Part shown: piece by piece, positions 19,350 through 27,481 of the stretch
How positions within the stretch are numbered: position 1 is the stretch's first letter
How the letters are laid out: each line of letters starts with the position of its first letter
Source: JAATGI01 sp036510675
GTDB lineage: Bacteria; Pseudomonadota; Alphaproteobacteria; ATCC43930; CGMCC-115725
NCBI GenBank assembly: GCA_036510675.1
Contig: DATCDN010000061.1
Location: forward strand, 1-54,968
Direction: 5' to 3'
DNA length: 54,968 nt
Program-made: the position numbers and the translations under genes
The notes under the pieces: model-generated
The model's database searches: none
What the model was told of the DNA's origin: nothing
Seen by the model: only the letters and a program-made list of their open reading frames with translations

Positions 19350-20363
19350 CTACGCGCCGCCCATTTTGAGGAGAAGCTGGGCGTTCCGGTAATAAATCTT
19401 GTGTTTGACCTCCTCGGGAAGATCGAGGTCCTCGATCGACCTTATGCCTTCGCGGATGAACATCGGGCCGCCTTCGGGATCGAAGGGGCAGTCGCTGGCG
19501 AACACGACATGATCGGGCCCGAAGAAGTCGAGACCGCAGCGCAGCGCCGGCGCCGACCCGCCCAGCACGGTGTCGCCGAAGAACATCTTGAAATACTCGA
19601 TCGGCGGCTTCGCCATCCGTTTCAGGATGGCGCTGTAATCCTCGTCGGCGGTGCGCGAGCCGAGTTGCGCCCACAACGTATCGGCGCGCCCCGAGAGATA
19701 GGGGATCACGCCGCCGCAATGGTGGGTGATGATCCGCATTGTCGGCAAGCGATCGAGCATGCCGGAGAATACGATGCGCGCCATCGCGACGCTGGTCTCG
19801 AACGGCCAGCCCAGCACCTGCCAAATCTCATAGCGGGACTTTGCTTCGGTGCGGTAATCGGCGGTGGCCGCCGGCCGGAATGGATGCATCCAGATCGGAA
19901 GGTCATGGTGATTGGTGACGCGCTCGAAAATTGGGAATAGCGTTGGATCGTCGAGCGGCATGCCGTTGACGCTGGTGCCGATCTGAATGCCCTTGGCGCC
20001 GAGCGTGCCGATGGCGCGATCCATTTCGGCGAGCGCCGCGGGCACATCGTTCATCGGCAGCGCGGCGACGAAGGCCGGGAATTTGTCCGGCCATTGGCGG
20101 CAAATCTCGGCCATGCCGTCATTCGCGAGGCGCGCGCCCTCCACCGCCAGCGCCGGGCCGCCCAGCATCTCCGGGGCGGGCTGGCTCAGGGTCAGCACTT
20201 GCTGAACATCGGGAAATTTTTTCAGCATCTCGACCCGCGCCGCGATATCCCAAACCAGGCGGACGCTAGAAATGCGTTTGACCATGCCTAAGTCGGCCGA
20301 ATGCCGCTTCATCAGATCGAGATACGCCATCGGCATGACATGGTTGTAGATATCGATTTTCAT
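19350..20363 (-). CDS. Amidohydrolase-2 family protein, ACMSD / resorcylate-decarboxylase-like
   Basis: This 337-residue TIM-barrel protein belongs to the amidohydrolase family that includes ACMSD and gamma-resorcylate decarboxylase, non-oxidative decarboxylases of ring-derived acids. Metal-site positions visible are H8 in DIYNHVMP, H160 in PIWMHPFRP, H214/H215 in IITHHCGGV and D291 in VFASDCPFDPEGGP. The usual first histidine of the HxH pair is tyrosine (Y6). I chose the ATG at 20363, preceded by GGAG; 31 further codons upstream are open but not family-like. It follows the NTF2-like gene by about 120 bases on the same strand. The end meets hydrolase 2 without a gap. Confidence 0.9.
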   Translation of the reverse strand: MKIDIYNHVMPMAYLDLMKRHSADLGMVKRISSVRLVWDIAARVEMLKKFPDVQQVLTLSQPAPEMLGGPALAVEGARLANDGMAEICRQWPDKFPAFVAALPMNDVPAALAEMDRAIGTLGAKGIQIGTSVNGMPLDDPTLFPIFERVTNHHDLPIWMHPFRPAATADYRTEAKSRYEIWQVLGWPFETSVAMARIVFSGMLDRLPTMRIITHHCGGVIPYLSGRADTLWAQLGSRTADEDYSAILKRMAKPPIEYFKMFFGDTVLGGSAPALRCGLDFFGPDHVVFASDCPFDPEGGPMFIREGIRSIEDLDLPEEVKHKIYYRNAQLLLKMGGA

Positions 20364-20485
20364 CGCGTAATCTCCGTCGCGATAAAGGCCGGCCCTCAGC
20401 CTTTCAGGGTCGTCTGCGCATAGCGCAGCGCGCTGCGCTCCCGATTCCTTGCTCACCGCCGAGCCGCGCCGGCTTGGTCAGTTGG

Positions 20486-20866
20486 TCAGGCATTCGTCGC
20501 TTGGAAGCTGATCTGGCGCCACGCGCCATCCCGCAACCGCCAGACCTGGGTGACGACCGCCTTCATCCGGCGCTCTTCCGGTGTGCCGACGATCTCGACG
20601 AGTTGCGTCAGGCCGCCGGTCGCGACCGCGATGTCGCCATAGACCCGGACCACCAAATCCTGCCGCGCGACGTCGCGGAACACGAACCGCTGTTCGACGC
20701 CGCGCAGATACTCCGCCTTGGTCTCGATGCGGCCGCTCGCATGAATATGGACGAGATCCTCGTCAACGAGGGCCGCCAGCGCGGCGAGGTCGCGGGCCAT
20801 CAGCACCCGGCAGCGTTCATGCTCCAGCCGTTCGATCTCGTTCTTGGCGGTATCGCTCATGGTCAT
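20486..20866 (-). CDS. NTF2-like (SnoaL/DUF4440) protein
   Basis: This 126-residue protein begins with a long helix (TAKNEIERLEHERCRVLMAR) and DLAALAALVDEDLVHIHASG, then strands ending in TQVWRLRDGAWRQISFQAT. This is the DUF4440/SnoaL-like cone fold, used as small enzymes or ligand-binding partners, often in catabolic clusters. The specific role is unknown. It lies 17 bases downstream of the periplasmic binding protein gene and upstream of the ACMSD-like gene. The three are probably one operon. Confidence 0.87.
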   Translation of the reverse strand: MTMSDTAKNEIERLEHERCRVLMARDLAALAALVDEDLVHIHASGRIETKAEYLRGVEQRFVFRDVARQDLVVRVYGDIAVATGGLTQLVEIVGTPEERRMKAVVTQVWRLRDGAWRQISFQATNA

Positions 20867-20883
20867 CTCCTGGTGTCGCGCGG

Positions 20884-22158
20884 TTATTTCGCGCGCTCAT
20901 ATTCTGCGTTGAACGTGCCATTGATGCCCAGCCTGTTCTCAAGCGCGACAATCGAGGCGAGGCCGGGATCGAGGTCGGGGAAACAACCCTCGACCGTTTT
21001 CCATTTGCCGTTGTCGATCGTGATCATCCGCGTCACATGATTGGCATTGTGCTCGCTGGCGTCGGGGCCGCCCCAATACCAGTCGCTGCACAGAATGTCG
21101 GTATGATAGGGCGCCGCGTTGCGCAGGGCCTCTGTCACCGCGTCGCGATCGACCGCGCCCTTGATCGACAGCATCGCCCGAACCGCGATGCGGGCGGCGA
21201 TGTAGTCGGCCTGCGCCGTGTTGTCGAGGAGATCGCGCTTGCCGCCATAGGCCTTCTCGACCGCCAGCCAGTTCTGATTGTCCACGCCCTGGCCGGCGAG
21301 GTCGCCGAGTTCGGTGTTCACCCACAGCCGCTTGTTCCAGTATTTGCTGTCGATCGCGCCGGGGAATTCGGCGGTGTAGAACGTGGTCGGCGCGGTCCAT
21401 TTCATCCGGGCCGCGCCGTCTTGCGCCTCGGCGGCGGCGAGAAGCTGAATGCCCTGGTCGCCCGGCATGATCGCCATCACGGCATCGGCGCCGGTCGCCA
21501 GGATTTGCAGCACCTCGGACGCGAAGTCGATCGAGGTCGGGTCGGTGTAGATGCTGGTTACCTTGACCCGATATTTCTGGCCCCACGCCTCGACGCCGCG
21601 ACAAAAATATTCGGCGCCCGGAATCTTGCGGGTGACACAGGTGAAGCTCTTCGCGCCGAGCAGCCGCCGCGCATAGTCGGCGCCGCCGATCGCGGTTTGA
21701 CGCGGACCGCCATTGACCGGGGCGATGTTCTTGGAGCGATAGCAAGGCGGGGCGATGCCGATACCGATATCGAGCACATTCTTCTTCAGATAGAAGGCAC
21801 CGTTGGCGGCACATTCGACGATGCTGGTGCTGCCGACCATGAGATAAACGCCTTCGTCGTCGACGAGTTTTTTCGCGGCCTGCGCCGCGATGTCGAGTTT
21901 CCCCTGGTCGTCGAAATCGTGATAGGTGATCGGCCGGCCGTGGATGCCGCCATTCGCGTTGACGCAAGTGAAATAGGCCAAGGCGGCGCGATCGCCCTGG
22001 CCGATATTCAAGCTGATCGAGGTCACCGCGCCGATCGGGATCGGCTTTCCGGTCGCCGCCTTGCCGGTATTGTCGCCGCAATCCGGCGTCGCGGCCCAGG
22101 CATGAGAGGCAAGTGCGAAGAAGGCGCCGGCGGCGAGGCCGATGAGCGAACGCGACAT
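20884..22158 (-). CDS. ABC-type branched-chain amino acid/aromatic substrate-binding protein 1
   Basis: This 424-residue protein has a Sec signal peptide (MSRSLIGLAAGAFFALASHA, cut near AWA-A) and the Peripla_BP_6 (LivJ-like) layout with ISLNIGQGDRAALAYF and GRPITYHDFDDQG in the first lobe. Such proteins capture amino acids, amides or aromatic acids for LivHMGF-type importers. No permease or ATPase gene is near, so it must share a transporter coded elsewhere. I chose the ATG at 22158, preceded by TTGAGG. Another ATG is eight codons upstream. Its place in the catabolic block suggests it delivers that pathway's substrate. Confidence 0.9.
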   Translation of the reverse strand: MSRSLIGLAAGAFFALASHAWAATPDCGDNTGKAATGKPIPIGAVTSISLNIGQGDRAALAYFTCVNANGGIHGRPITYHDFDDQGKLDIAAQAAKKLVDDEGVYLMVGSTSIVECAANGAFYLKKNVLDIGIGIAPPCYRSKNIAPVNGGPRQTAIGGADYARRLLGAKSFTCVTRKIPGAEYFCRGVEAWGQKYRVKVTSIYTDPTSIDFASEVLQILATGADAVMAIMPGDQGIQLLAAAEAQDGAARMKWTAPTTFYTAEFPGAIDSKYWNKRLWVNTELGDLAGQGVDNQNWLAVEKAYGGKRDLLDNTAQADYIAARIAVRAMLSIKGAVDRDAVTEALRNAAPYHTDILCSDWYWGGPDASEHNANHVTRMITIDNGKWKTVEGCFPDLDPGLASIVALENRLGINGTFNAEYERAK

Positions 22159-22514
22159 GAGCCTCAATTCGATATCCCCCATTAGAGAGTTAGATTCATC
22201 CTGATTTTGAAACGGCCTATCTTCGTCATTCCAGCGAAAGCGGGGAATCCAAATCTTGCCCCGGCGAAGGCAAAACCTCAGGCGCCACGTCACCAAGAAA
22301 AATCACCTCCCCGACGAAAGTCGGGGTCCATGCTGCTGACGGCACGATGGATACCGGCGTTCGCCGGTATGGAAAAAAATGTTTCAATTTTGGTGTATCA
22401 AACTCCAGGTCGATGCATTGGCCGGACGCGCGCGGCGAATTGCCGTGGATACGGTGACGGCGGAAGGCACGGTCCGAAAGATGGCAAAAGCATCGAACGG
22501 ATACCGGAAAGGTA
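22159..22514. other. Non-coding region with a palindromic repeat
   Basis: No gene is seen between the binding protein and lysR. The region contains a CGTCATTCC...GGGAATCC-type partial repeat (about 22225-22250) and the bipartite repeat at 22306-22372. A small hairpin GATACC-GGAAA-GGTATC (22500-22516) overlaps the lysR stop. The promoter for the binding-protein operon should lie here on the minus strand. Confidence 0.7.
22306..22372. repeat. Bipartite palindromic repeat, copy 4
   Basis: CCCCGAC-GAAA-GTCGGGG (22309-22326) and ATACCGGC-GTTC-GCCGGTAT (22351-22370). The first stem differs from other copies by a G-C to A-T change matched on both sides, which keeps the pairing. Orientation as copies 2 and 3. 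Confidence 0.87.
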
Positions 22515-23450
22515 TCAGGCGAGGAGCCTTGCCTCGGGTTCGCCGGGCAAGCCGATGACGGTCTGCAAACTTCGCCGCCGCAACAAATCAACGAAGCATT
22601 CGGCCGCCGGTGTCAGCGGCAGACCGCCGCGCCGGATCATGACCATCGGCGGCGCGGCCAGCTTTTCCTCCACCGCGATGGGCGCCAGCGCCCCCGCGGT
22701 GATGTCGAAACTGGTCCACTGCGCCGGCACCATCGCCAGGAGGTCGCTGTAGGCGAGGCTGACGATCAGCGTCAAGGCGGACTGGCTGCGCAGCGCGAGG
22801 CGCGGCTTCGGCAATTTATGGCTGGCGAACAAATCGCCCAATTCGCTTTCGGCCTGGACGGTAATCGATGTCGTGACCCATTCCGCGTCGGCGAGGTCGC
22901 GCAGCGAGCGTGCCTTCGCCAGCTTGTGACCCTTGCGGCCCAGGATCGTCCGGGTGTTGTCGAACAGCTTTTCCTCGATCAAGTCCGGCGGAATGCCGCG
23001 CTCCGGCCGAGGCCCGACATAGAAATCGATATTGCCGTCCCTGAGGCCCGGCTCCAGCGTCGGGAACAGCCCCTCGATCAGATGCAGCCTGACATCGGGA
23101 TAGCGCTGGCGGAACGGTCCCAAGGCATGCGGCAACAGGGCTAGATGGGCGGCGATCGAGAGGCCGGCGACGATGGTGCCGCTGACCCCGCCTTGAAGTT
23201 GCGCGATTTCTTCCCGGGCGCGCCCGACTTCCTTCAACGCGACGCTGGCGCGCCGCACGAAGGCGACCCCCATCGGCGTCAGCGTCATGCCGCGCGCGCG
23301 GCGCTCGAACAGCGGCGCGTTGAGCTCGCGCTCCAGCTCGTGGATGCTGCGCGATAAAGCCGGCTGCGCCAGGCCGAGATGCCGGGCCGCGGCGCGCAGG
23401 CTACCGCGCTCGGCGATCGCGATGACATCCCGAAGCTGGTTCAACTTCAT
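22515..23450 (-). CDS. LysR-family transcriptional regulator
   Basis: This 311-residue regulator has an N-terminal winged helix-turn-helix (MKLNQLRDVIAIAERGSLRA, RHLGLAQPALSRSIHELERE) and a LysR substrate domain from about residue 90 (GTIVAGLSIAAHLALLP). Family members bind DNA as tetramers and respond to a pathway metabolite. I chose the ATG at 23450; the frame extends six codons further to another ATG. It is in line with the catabolic genes on both sides, not divergent, and 69 bases after the flavin monooxygenase gene. It probably controls this block, though the target sites are not visible. Confidence 0.95.
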   Translation of the reverse strand: MKLNQLRDVIAIAERGSLRAAARHLGLAQPALSRSIHELERELNAPLFERRARGMTLTPMGVAFVRRASVALKEVGRAREEIAQLQGGVSGTIVAGLSIAAHLALLPHALGPFRQRYPDVRLHLIEGLFPTLEPGLRDGNIDFYVGPRPERGIPPDLIEEKLFDNTRTILGRKGHKLAKARSLRDLADAEWVTTSITVQAESELGDLFASHKLPKPRLALRSQSALTLIVSLAYSDLLAMVPAQWTSFDITAGALAPIAVEEKLAAPPMVMIRRGGLPLTPAAECFVDLLRRRSLQTVIGLPGEPEARLLA

Positions 23451-23519
23451 GGCGAATGATATCACCATGACCGGCGATACCGAATAGGCAACGGAACGGC
23501 TGCTGTGATATCGGCGGGT

Positions 23520-24683
23520 TCAGCCCTTCAGCGCCGTCTGGGCATAGCGCAGCGCCGCGCGCTCCCAGGTCAGCGAGCCGTGATTGCCCGCCACCTCGAC
23601 ATCGCGGAAGCCACGCTGAATCGGCGTCGAGAGATAGGTTCCATGCGCGCCCGTCGCCTCGAATATCCGGCTTGCGGCGCGCTTCGCTAGAAGAAGGGCA
23701 TAGCCACTGTCGCGCGCTGTCGTCGCGGCATCCGACTCGGCCAGTGCCACGCCCGCGATCAGCTTGTTCATGTTCCGCCGCGCCGCCCCGACCAGCAGCA
23801 TCGACGCCGCGTGAATCTCGACGGCGGATTCGCTAAGCCGGGCGTGCAACAGCTCCATTCCGGCGATGGGTGGGGGCGCCTTGCTCTTGCCGCGGATGAA
23901 ATTCTTGAAATCATCGACCATGCCGAGCGCGACGCCGATCGGCACGGCGGCCAGCGCCGTCTGCGCATAGCCCATCAGCGGCATGCGATAGAGCGGGGCG
24001 GTGTTGACGCGCGTTCCCGGCGTTGTGCCGGCGAGAATATCGCTGCCCCGGATGATGCGGTGCGCGGGCACGAACCGGTCGTCGAGCACGACCGAGGCGC
24101 TGCCGGTTCCGGTCATGCCGACGGTGAACCAATCATCGTCGATGGCGTAATCCGCCGCCGGAACCAGGAACAGGAAATGATCGCGCTGGCCGTCGGCGAC
24201 CTCGCCGATCTCGCCGACCAGCGCCCAATTGGCATGATGAATGCCGCTGGCGAACGGCCACTTGCCGGAGAGGCGATAGCCGCCATCGACCTTTTCCGTC
24301 TTGTTGCCGGCCGGCAACAGCGAACCCGCGATCAGCGCGTCGGGATCGTCGTCCCAGACCTCATGCTGGGCCTCGTCCGCGAACATCGCCACGATATAGG
24401 GATGCTCGCCATAGACATTGGCGACCCAGGCCTGCGAGCCGTCGCCGCGCGCCATCTCGATCGACATTTCGCACAGCGTGTCCCAGCCGAGCTCGCTGCC
24501 GCCGAACCGCGCCGGCTGGCAGATCCGCAGGAGTTTTGAATCGATCAGGTCGGCGATGGTGTCGTCGGGCACGCGGCGGCCCGCCTCGCACCGCGCCGCC
24601 CGCACGCGCAGCGTCGGGATCAGGCCGCTCGCCCGTTTCAGGATTTCGGCGCGGTCGAGGCCGCGCGCCGTGGCCCCAGTCAT
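23520..24683 (-). CDS. Flavin-dependent monooxygenase, HsaA/HpaH-like (acyl-CoA dehydrogenase fold)
   Basis: This 387-residue protein has the acyl-CoA dehydrogenase fold, but reads like the two-component aromatic monooxygenases (HsaA, C2-HpaH, DszC): ICQPARFGGSELGWDTLCEM, GDGSQAWVANVYGEHPYIVA, DGGYRLSGKWPFASGIHHAN, and a C-terminal HGTYLSTPIQRGFRDVEVAG. These enzymes hydroxylate phenols using reduced flavin from a separate reductase, which is not in the window. The ATG overlaps the stop of the ligB-like gene by four bases. Hydroxylation to a catechol just before an extradiol dioxygenase is a sensible pathway step. True acyl-CoA dehydrogenase is the alternative, but less likely. Confidence 0.9.
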   Translation of the reverse strand: MTGATARGLDRAEILKRASGLIPTLRVRAARCEAGRRVPDDTIADLIDSKLLRICQPARFGGSELGWDTLCEMSIEMARGDGSQAWVANVYGEHPYIVAMFADEAQHEVWDDDPDALIAGSLLPAGNKTEKVDGGYRLSGKWPFASGIHHANWALVGEIGEVADGQRDHFLFLVPAADYAIDDDWFTVGMTGTGSASVVLDDRFVPAHRIIRGSDILAGTTPGTRVNTAPLYRMPLMGYAQTALAAVPIGVALGMVDDFKNFIRGKSKAPPPIAGMELLHARLSESAVEIHAASMLLVGAARRNMNKLIAGVALAESDAATTARDSGYALLLAKRAASRIFEATGAHGTYLSTPIQRGFRDVEVAGNHGSLTWERAALRYAQTALKG

Positions 24684-25531
24684 GCGCCGCTGCTCGCCGC
24701 CGGCGCGCGTTTCCATTCGGCGAAGCCGCAGCCGACGAAGATTTCCGGCAAGGCGGCGTAGGCGAAGGGATCGAAGCCGCGGCTGCCGGCGGCGCCGTGC
24801 GCCACCAGCCAATTGCGGATTTCGTGGCCGCCATTGCCGGCGCCGTGCAGCAACCGGTTCAGCGAGGCGGCAAGTTCGTCGTCGGGCGCCACCGCCATCG
24901 CGTCGAGGCAGGCGCGATCCAACGCCTCGTCGACATCGCCCATGGTCGGCTCGCCGATGGAATGGCTGAGCCCGCCGCTGGCGAGCACCGCCACCCGCAA
25001 ATTCTCGGGATAGCTCGCGACCGCCTTGCCGATCAGGTGCCCCCAGTCGAGGCACCGCGCCATGGTCGGCATCGGGTCCTCGAGGCTGTTGAGAATGAAC
25101 GGGACGATCGCCGGCAGCGGATCGAGCGCCATGCGCCACAGCGGCAGGCAGAATCCATGATCGAGCACGAGATGATGCGACAGCGCGGGATCGAAGCCGC
25201 TCGCCAGCGCGGTCCGCAACAGATGGCGCGCGAGGCCGCCGTGACCCGCCAGCGTCCGGTGCGGAAAGCGCGGCTTCAGGAACGGCTCGGGCGGCCCGTC
25301 ATGCTCGGCACCGATGCCGATGCACGCGGCCGGCAAATTCTCGATGAAGAAATTGGTCCAATGATCGGGCGCGACGATGACCAGGACATCGGGCCGCGCT
25401 GCCTTCACCCGCCGACCCAATTCGTCGAACGAGTCGGTGAGCCAGTCGCGCGTCGCCGCCGGCAATTTCTCCCAATCGCGCGCGATCAGCGGCCCGTGGC
25501 TGGCGGCGAACGCCCCAACGAGCTCAGCCAT
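24680..25531 (-). CDS. Extradiol ring-cleavage dioxygenase, LigB-like catalytic subunit
   Basis: This 283-residue protein belongs to the class III (LigB) extradiol dioxygenases, which open catechol-type rings with Fe(II). Likely iron ligands are H12 in FAASHGP and H56 in VIVAPDHW, with a glutamate downstream. HHLVLDHGFCLPL and ASGGLSHSIGEP are also family motifs. The C-terminal half has HEIRNWLVAHGAAG, as in LigB. It overlaps the LigA-like gene by eight bases and the monooxygenase gene by four. The three form a translationally coupled unit. The substrate is unknown; protocatechuate, gallate or a substituted catechol are possible. Confidence 0.92.
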   Translation of the reverse strand: MAELVGAFAASHGPLIARDWEKLPAATRDWLTDSFDELGRRVKAARPDVLVIVAPDHWTNFFIENLPAACIGIGAEHDGPPEPFLKPRFPHRTLAGHGGLARHLLRTALASGFDPALSHHLVLDHGFCLPLWRMALDPLPAIVPFILNSLEDPMPTMARCLDWGHLIGKAVASYPENLRVAVLASGGLSHSIGEPTMGDVDEALDRACLDAMAVAPDDELAASLNRLLHGAGNGGHEIRNWLVAHGAAGSRGFDPFAYAALPEIFVGCGFAEWKRAPAASSGA

Positions 25532-25832
25532 GGTGATGCTCCTTCAGCGCATGGAGACGCGCCAGCAATTCCGGCTCGCTCATGCCGCAGAGACCGAAAT
25601 AGAAGCGCAGCAAATAGGCATTCACATGCCGGACCAGCACCGCGATGTCGTCCGCCAGCACCGCGGCGCGGATTTCCGGCCGCAGCTTATAGCGGTCGAG
25701 GATCGGCCTTCGGTCTTGCCGCCACGCCGCGATCTCGGCGGGGTTGCGGCTCAAGTCGAACATCATGCGGCTCAGCCAATAATCGACCAGCGCGACATTG
25801 TCGGGTTCGATCGTTGCGGTCGTGTCGTTCAT
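25524..25832 (-). CDS. LigA-like small subunit of extradiol dioxygenase
   Basis: This roughly 102-residue helical protein fits the LigA (protocatechuate 4,5-dioxygenase alpha) family: VDYWLSRMMFDLSRNPAEIA, a middle helix DRYKLRPEIRAAVLADD, and the C-terminal GMSEPELLARLHALKEH. The alpha subunit caps the LigB active site. I chose the ATG at 25832; a start ten codons upstream is possible. It overlaps the LigB-like gene by eight bases. Separate A and B subunits, as here, are the Sphingobium LigAB arrangement. Confidence 0.85.
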   Translation of the reverse strand: MNDTTATIEPDNVALVDYWLSRMMFDLSRNPAEIAAWRQDRRPILDRYKLRPEIRAAVLADDIAVLVRHVNAYLLRFYFGLCGMSEPELLARLHALKEHHHG

Positions 25833-25923
25833 GTGGGTCACGCTAGCGCTGCCAAGTTTCATTTGAGAGAGGCCAAAATCGATCGAGCGATGCTATTTTG
25901 GGATCACCCATTCGACAAGATCG

Positions 25924-27360
25924 CTATGCAGCGGCCGCGTGGCGCGCCGCGGTCCTGTTCTTGAGCGCCTCAAGCCGTTCCCGGGAATAATAGGTGCCGC
26001 CCCGGACCACGCCATGCAGCTTCTTGAGGTTTTGCACATCGGCCAGCGGGTCGGCGTCGAGCAGCACCAGGTCGGCGTTCTTGCCGACCGCGACGGTTCC
26101 CATCCTCTCCGTGCGTCCGAGAAATTTCGCGCCGTTGAGCGTCGTCATCTGAAGAATCTCCAGCGGCGACAGGCCCGCCTCGGCCAGCAGCGCGAACTCC
26201 TGGTGCAGCGACACGCCCGGCATGCACCATTGGCCCCCGGTATCGGAGCCGGCGACCATGTTGACGCCGGCATCCCGGAAGATCCGGACCAGATCGAGTT
26301 GCAGCGTGCACAGGTCGGCGAGGATCTGCTTGCTGGCGGCGCCGACGCGCGCGCCGAATTGCACGGCCAATCCTTCCCACATCTGCCGGGTGACGCGGGG
26401 CATGAAGCGCAAATCGGGATCGTTGCGATAAAGCGGATCGTCGCCGAGCTGCATGGTGCGCCGCCGGATCAGGGTCGGCACCTGCCAGGTCCCGGCGGCG
26501 ACGAATTGCTCGGCGAGGCGCTTCGCCTTATCCGGACTAAAGGTCGCGACCAGCAACCGCTCGAACTCATAGCTCGGCGGGCGCATCAGCATCGGGTTGG
26601 CGATCGCGCGCTCGAAAACCTCGTTGAGACTGATCCCGTCGGGCAGCGGTGGCAGGCGAGGCGCGCCGCCCCCCTCGGCCTGATGCAGCGCCGCCGGGTC
26701 GCCGGAACTGGCCTCGAAACTGCCCTGCAAATGCTCGATGGCGAACATGCCTTGACGCGCCGCCTCCGCGACATCGACGCCCGGCGGAATGTGGCCGGCA
26801 TAGGGCAGGCCGACCTGCTTCGCCTCCGCGAGGCCCGCGAAAAACGCCGGCGGCGGCACCATGACGACCTTGATGAAGTCGGCGCCGGCCGCCTTCTGCC
26901 GGCCGATTTCGGCGATCGCGGCATCGGGCGAGGCGGCGTTGAGCGGCATCAGGATCATGCCCGGCATGACCAGCAGTTCCGGCGCGGCCTCGGTCGGAAT
27001 CAGGCGCCCGTCGCGGCGCGCCGCCAGCATCTCGGGCGACCCCGACATTTGGCGCACGCCGGTAATGCCATGCGCCAGCATTAGATTGAGGCTGCCCTCG
27101 TCGTCGCGTGATCCCAGCGGATGCGCGTGCATGTCGAGATAGCCCGGCACGACGAACTTGCCCGACGCGTCGATGATTTCCGACATCGCGCCGTCATCGC
27201 CATGACCCTGCCGGTCGATCCGCACGATGCGGCCGCCCTCGATCGCGATCGTCATGTCGATGGCCTTGCCGCCGTCCCGCGTATCGACAATCGTCACGCC
27301 GGTCAGGACGAGGCGTCGCGGGTTCGGCGCCTTGGCGGACTCTGCTTCACCGATTGGCAT
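25924..27360 (-). CDS. Metal-dependent amidohydrolase (imidazolonepropionase-like)
   Basis: This 478-residue protein is a classical amidohydrolase-1. The start MPIGEAESAK is followed by the strand domain (LVLTGVTIVDTRDGGKAIDM) and VPGYLDMHAHPLG with HxH (78, 80). The carboxylated lysine is in DFIKVVM (K164), further ligands are H190 in YAGHIP and H210 in IEHLQG, and the acid is in MVAGSDTGGQW (about 380-390). The end MGTVAVGKNADLVLLDADPL is typical. The ATG at 27360 follows GGAGG. No signal peptide is seen. It is first of the minus-strand block, divergent from the dehalogenase gene, and likely hydrolyses an amide or cyclic amide; the substrate is unknown. Confidence 0.92.
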   Translation of the reverse strand: MPIGEAESAKAPNPRRLVLTGVTIVDTRDGGKAIDMTIAIEGGRIVRIDRQGHGDDGAMSEIIDASGKFVVPGYLDMHAHPLGSRDDEGSLNLMLAHGITGVRQMSGSPEMLAARRDGRLIPTEAAPELLVMPGMILMPLNAASPDAAIAEIGRQKAAGADFIKVVMVPPPAFFAGLAEAKQVGLPYAGHIPPGVDVAEAARQGMFAIEHLQGSFEASSGDPAALHQAEGGGAPRLPPLPDGISLNEVFERAIANPMLMRPPSYEFERLLVATFSPDKAKRLAEQFVAAGTWQVPTLIRRRTMQLGDDPLYRNDPDLRFMPRVTRQMWEGLAVQFGARVGAASKQILADLCTLQLDLVRIFRDAGVNMVAGSDTGGQWCMPGVSLHQEFALLAEAGLSPLEILQMTTLNGAKFLGRTERMGTVAVGKNADLVLLDADPLADVQNLKKLHGVVRGGTYYSRERLEALKNRTAARHAAAA

Positions 27361-27373
27361 GCTTGCCTCCAAA

Positions 27374-27388
27374 GGTCGCGACCGGTCG
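27374..27388. promoter_or_regulatory. Overlapping palindromes in the divergent intergenic region
   Basis: GGTCGCGACC (27374-27383) and CGACCGGTCG (27379-27388) overlap just upstream of the amidohydrolase ribosome-binding site. They lie in the 121-base gap between divergent genes. A repressor site is possible; this is only positional inference. Confidence 0.3.
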
Positions 27389-27481
27389 AACAATGGGATA
27401 CTTACCACAAGTCGTATCTAGACCAGCGGAGTCAGAGTTTGGCATAACCGCGCTGGTCGTGGCCGCAAGCGGGAGGGGCCG

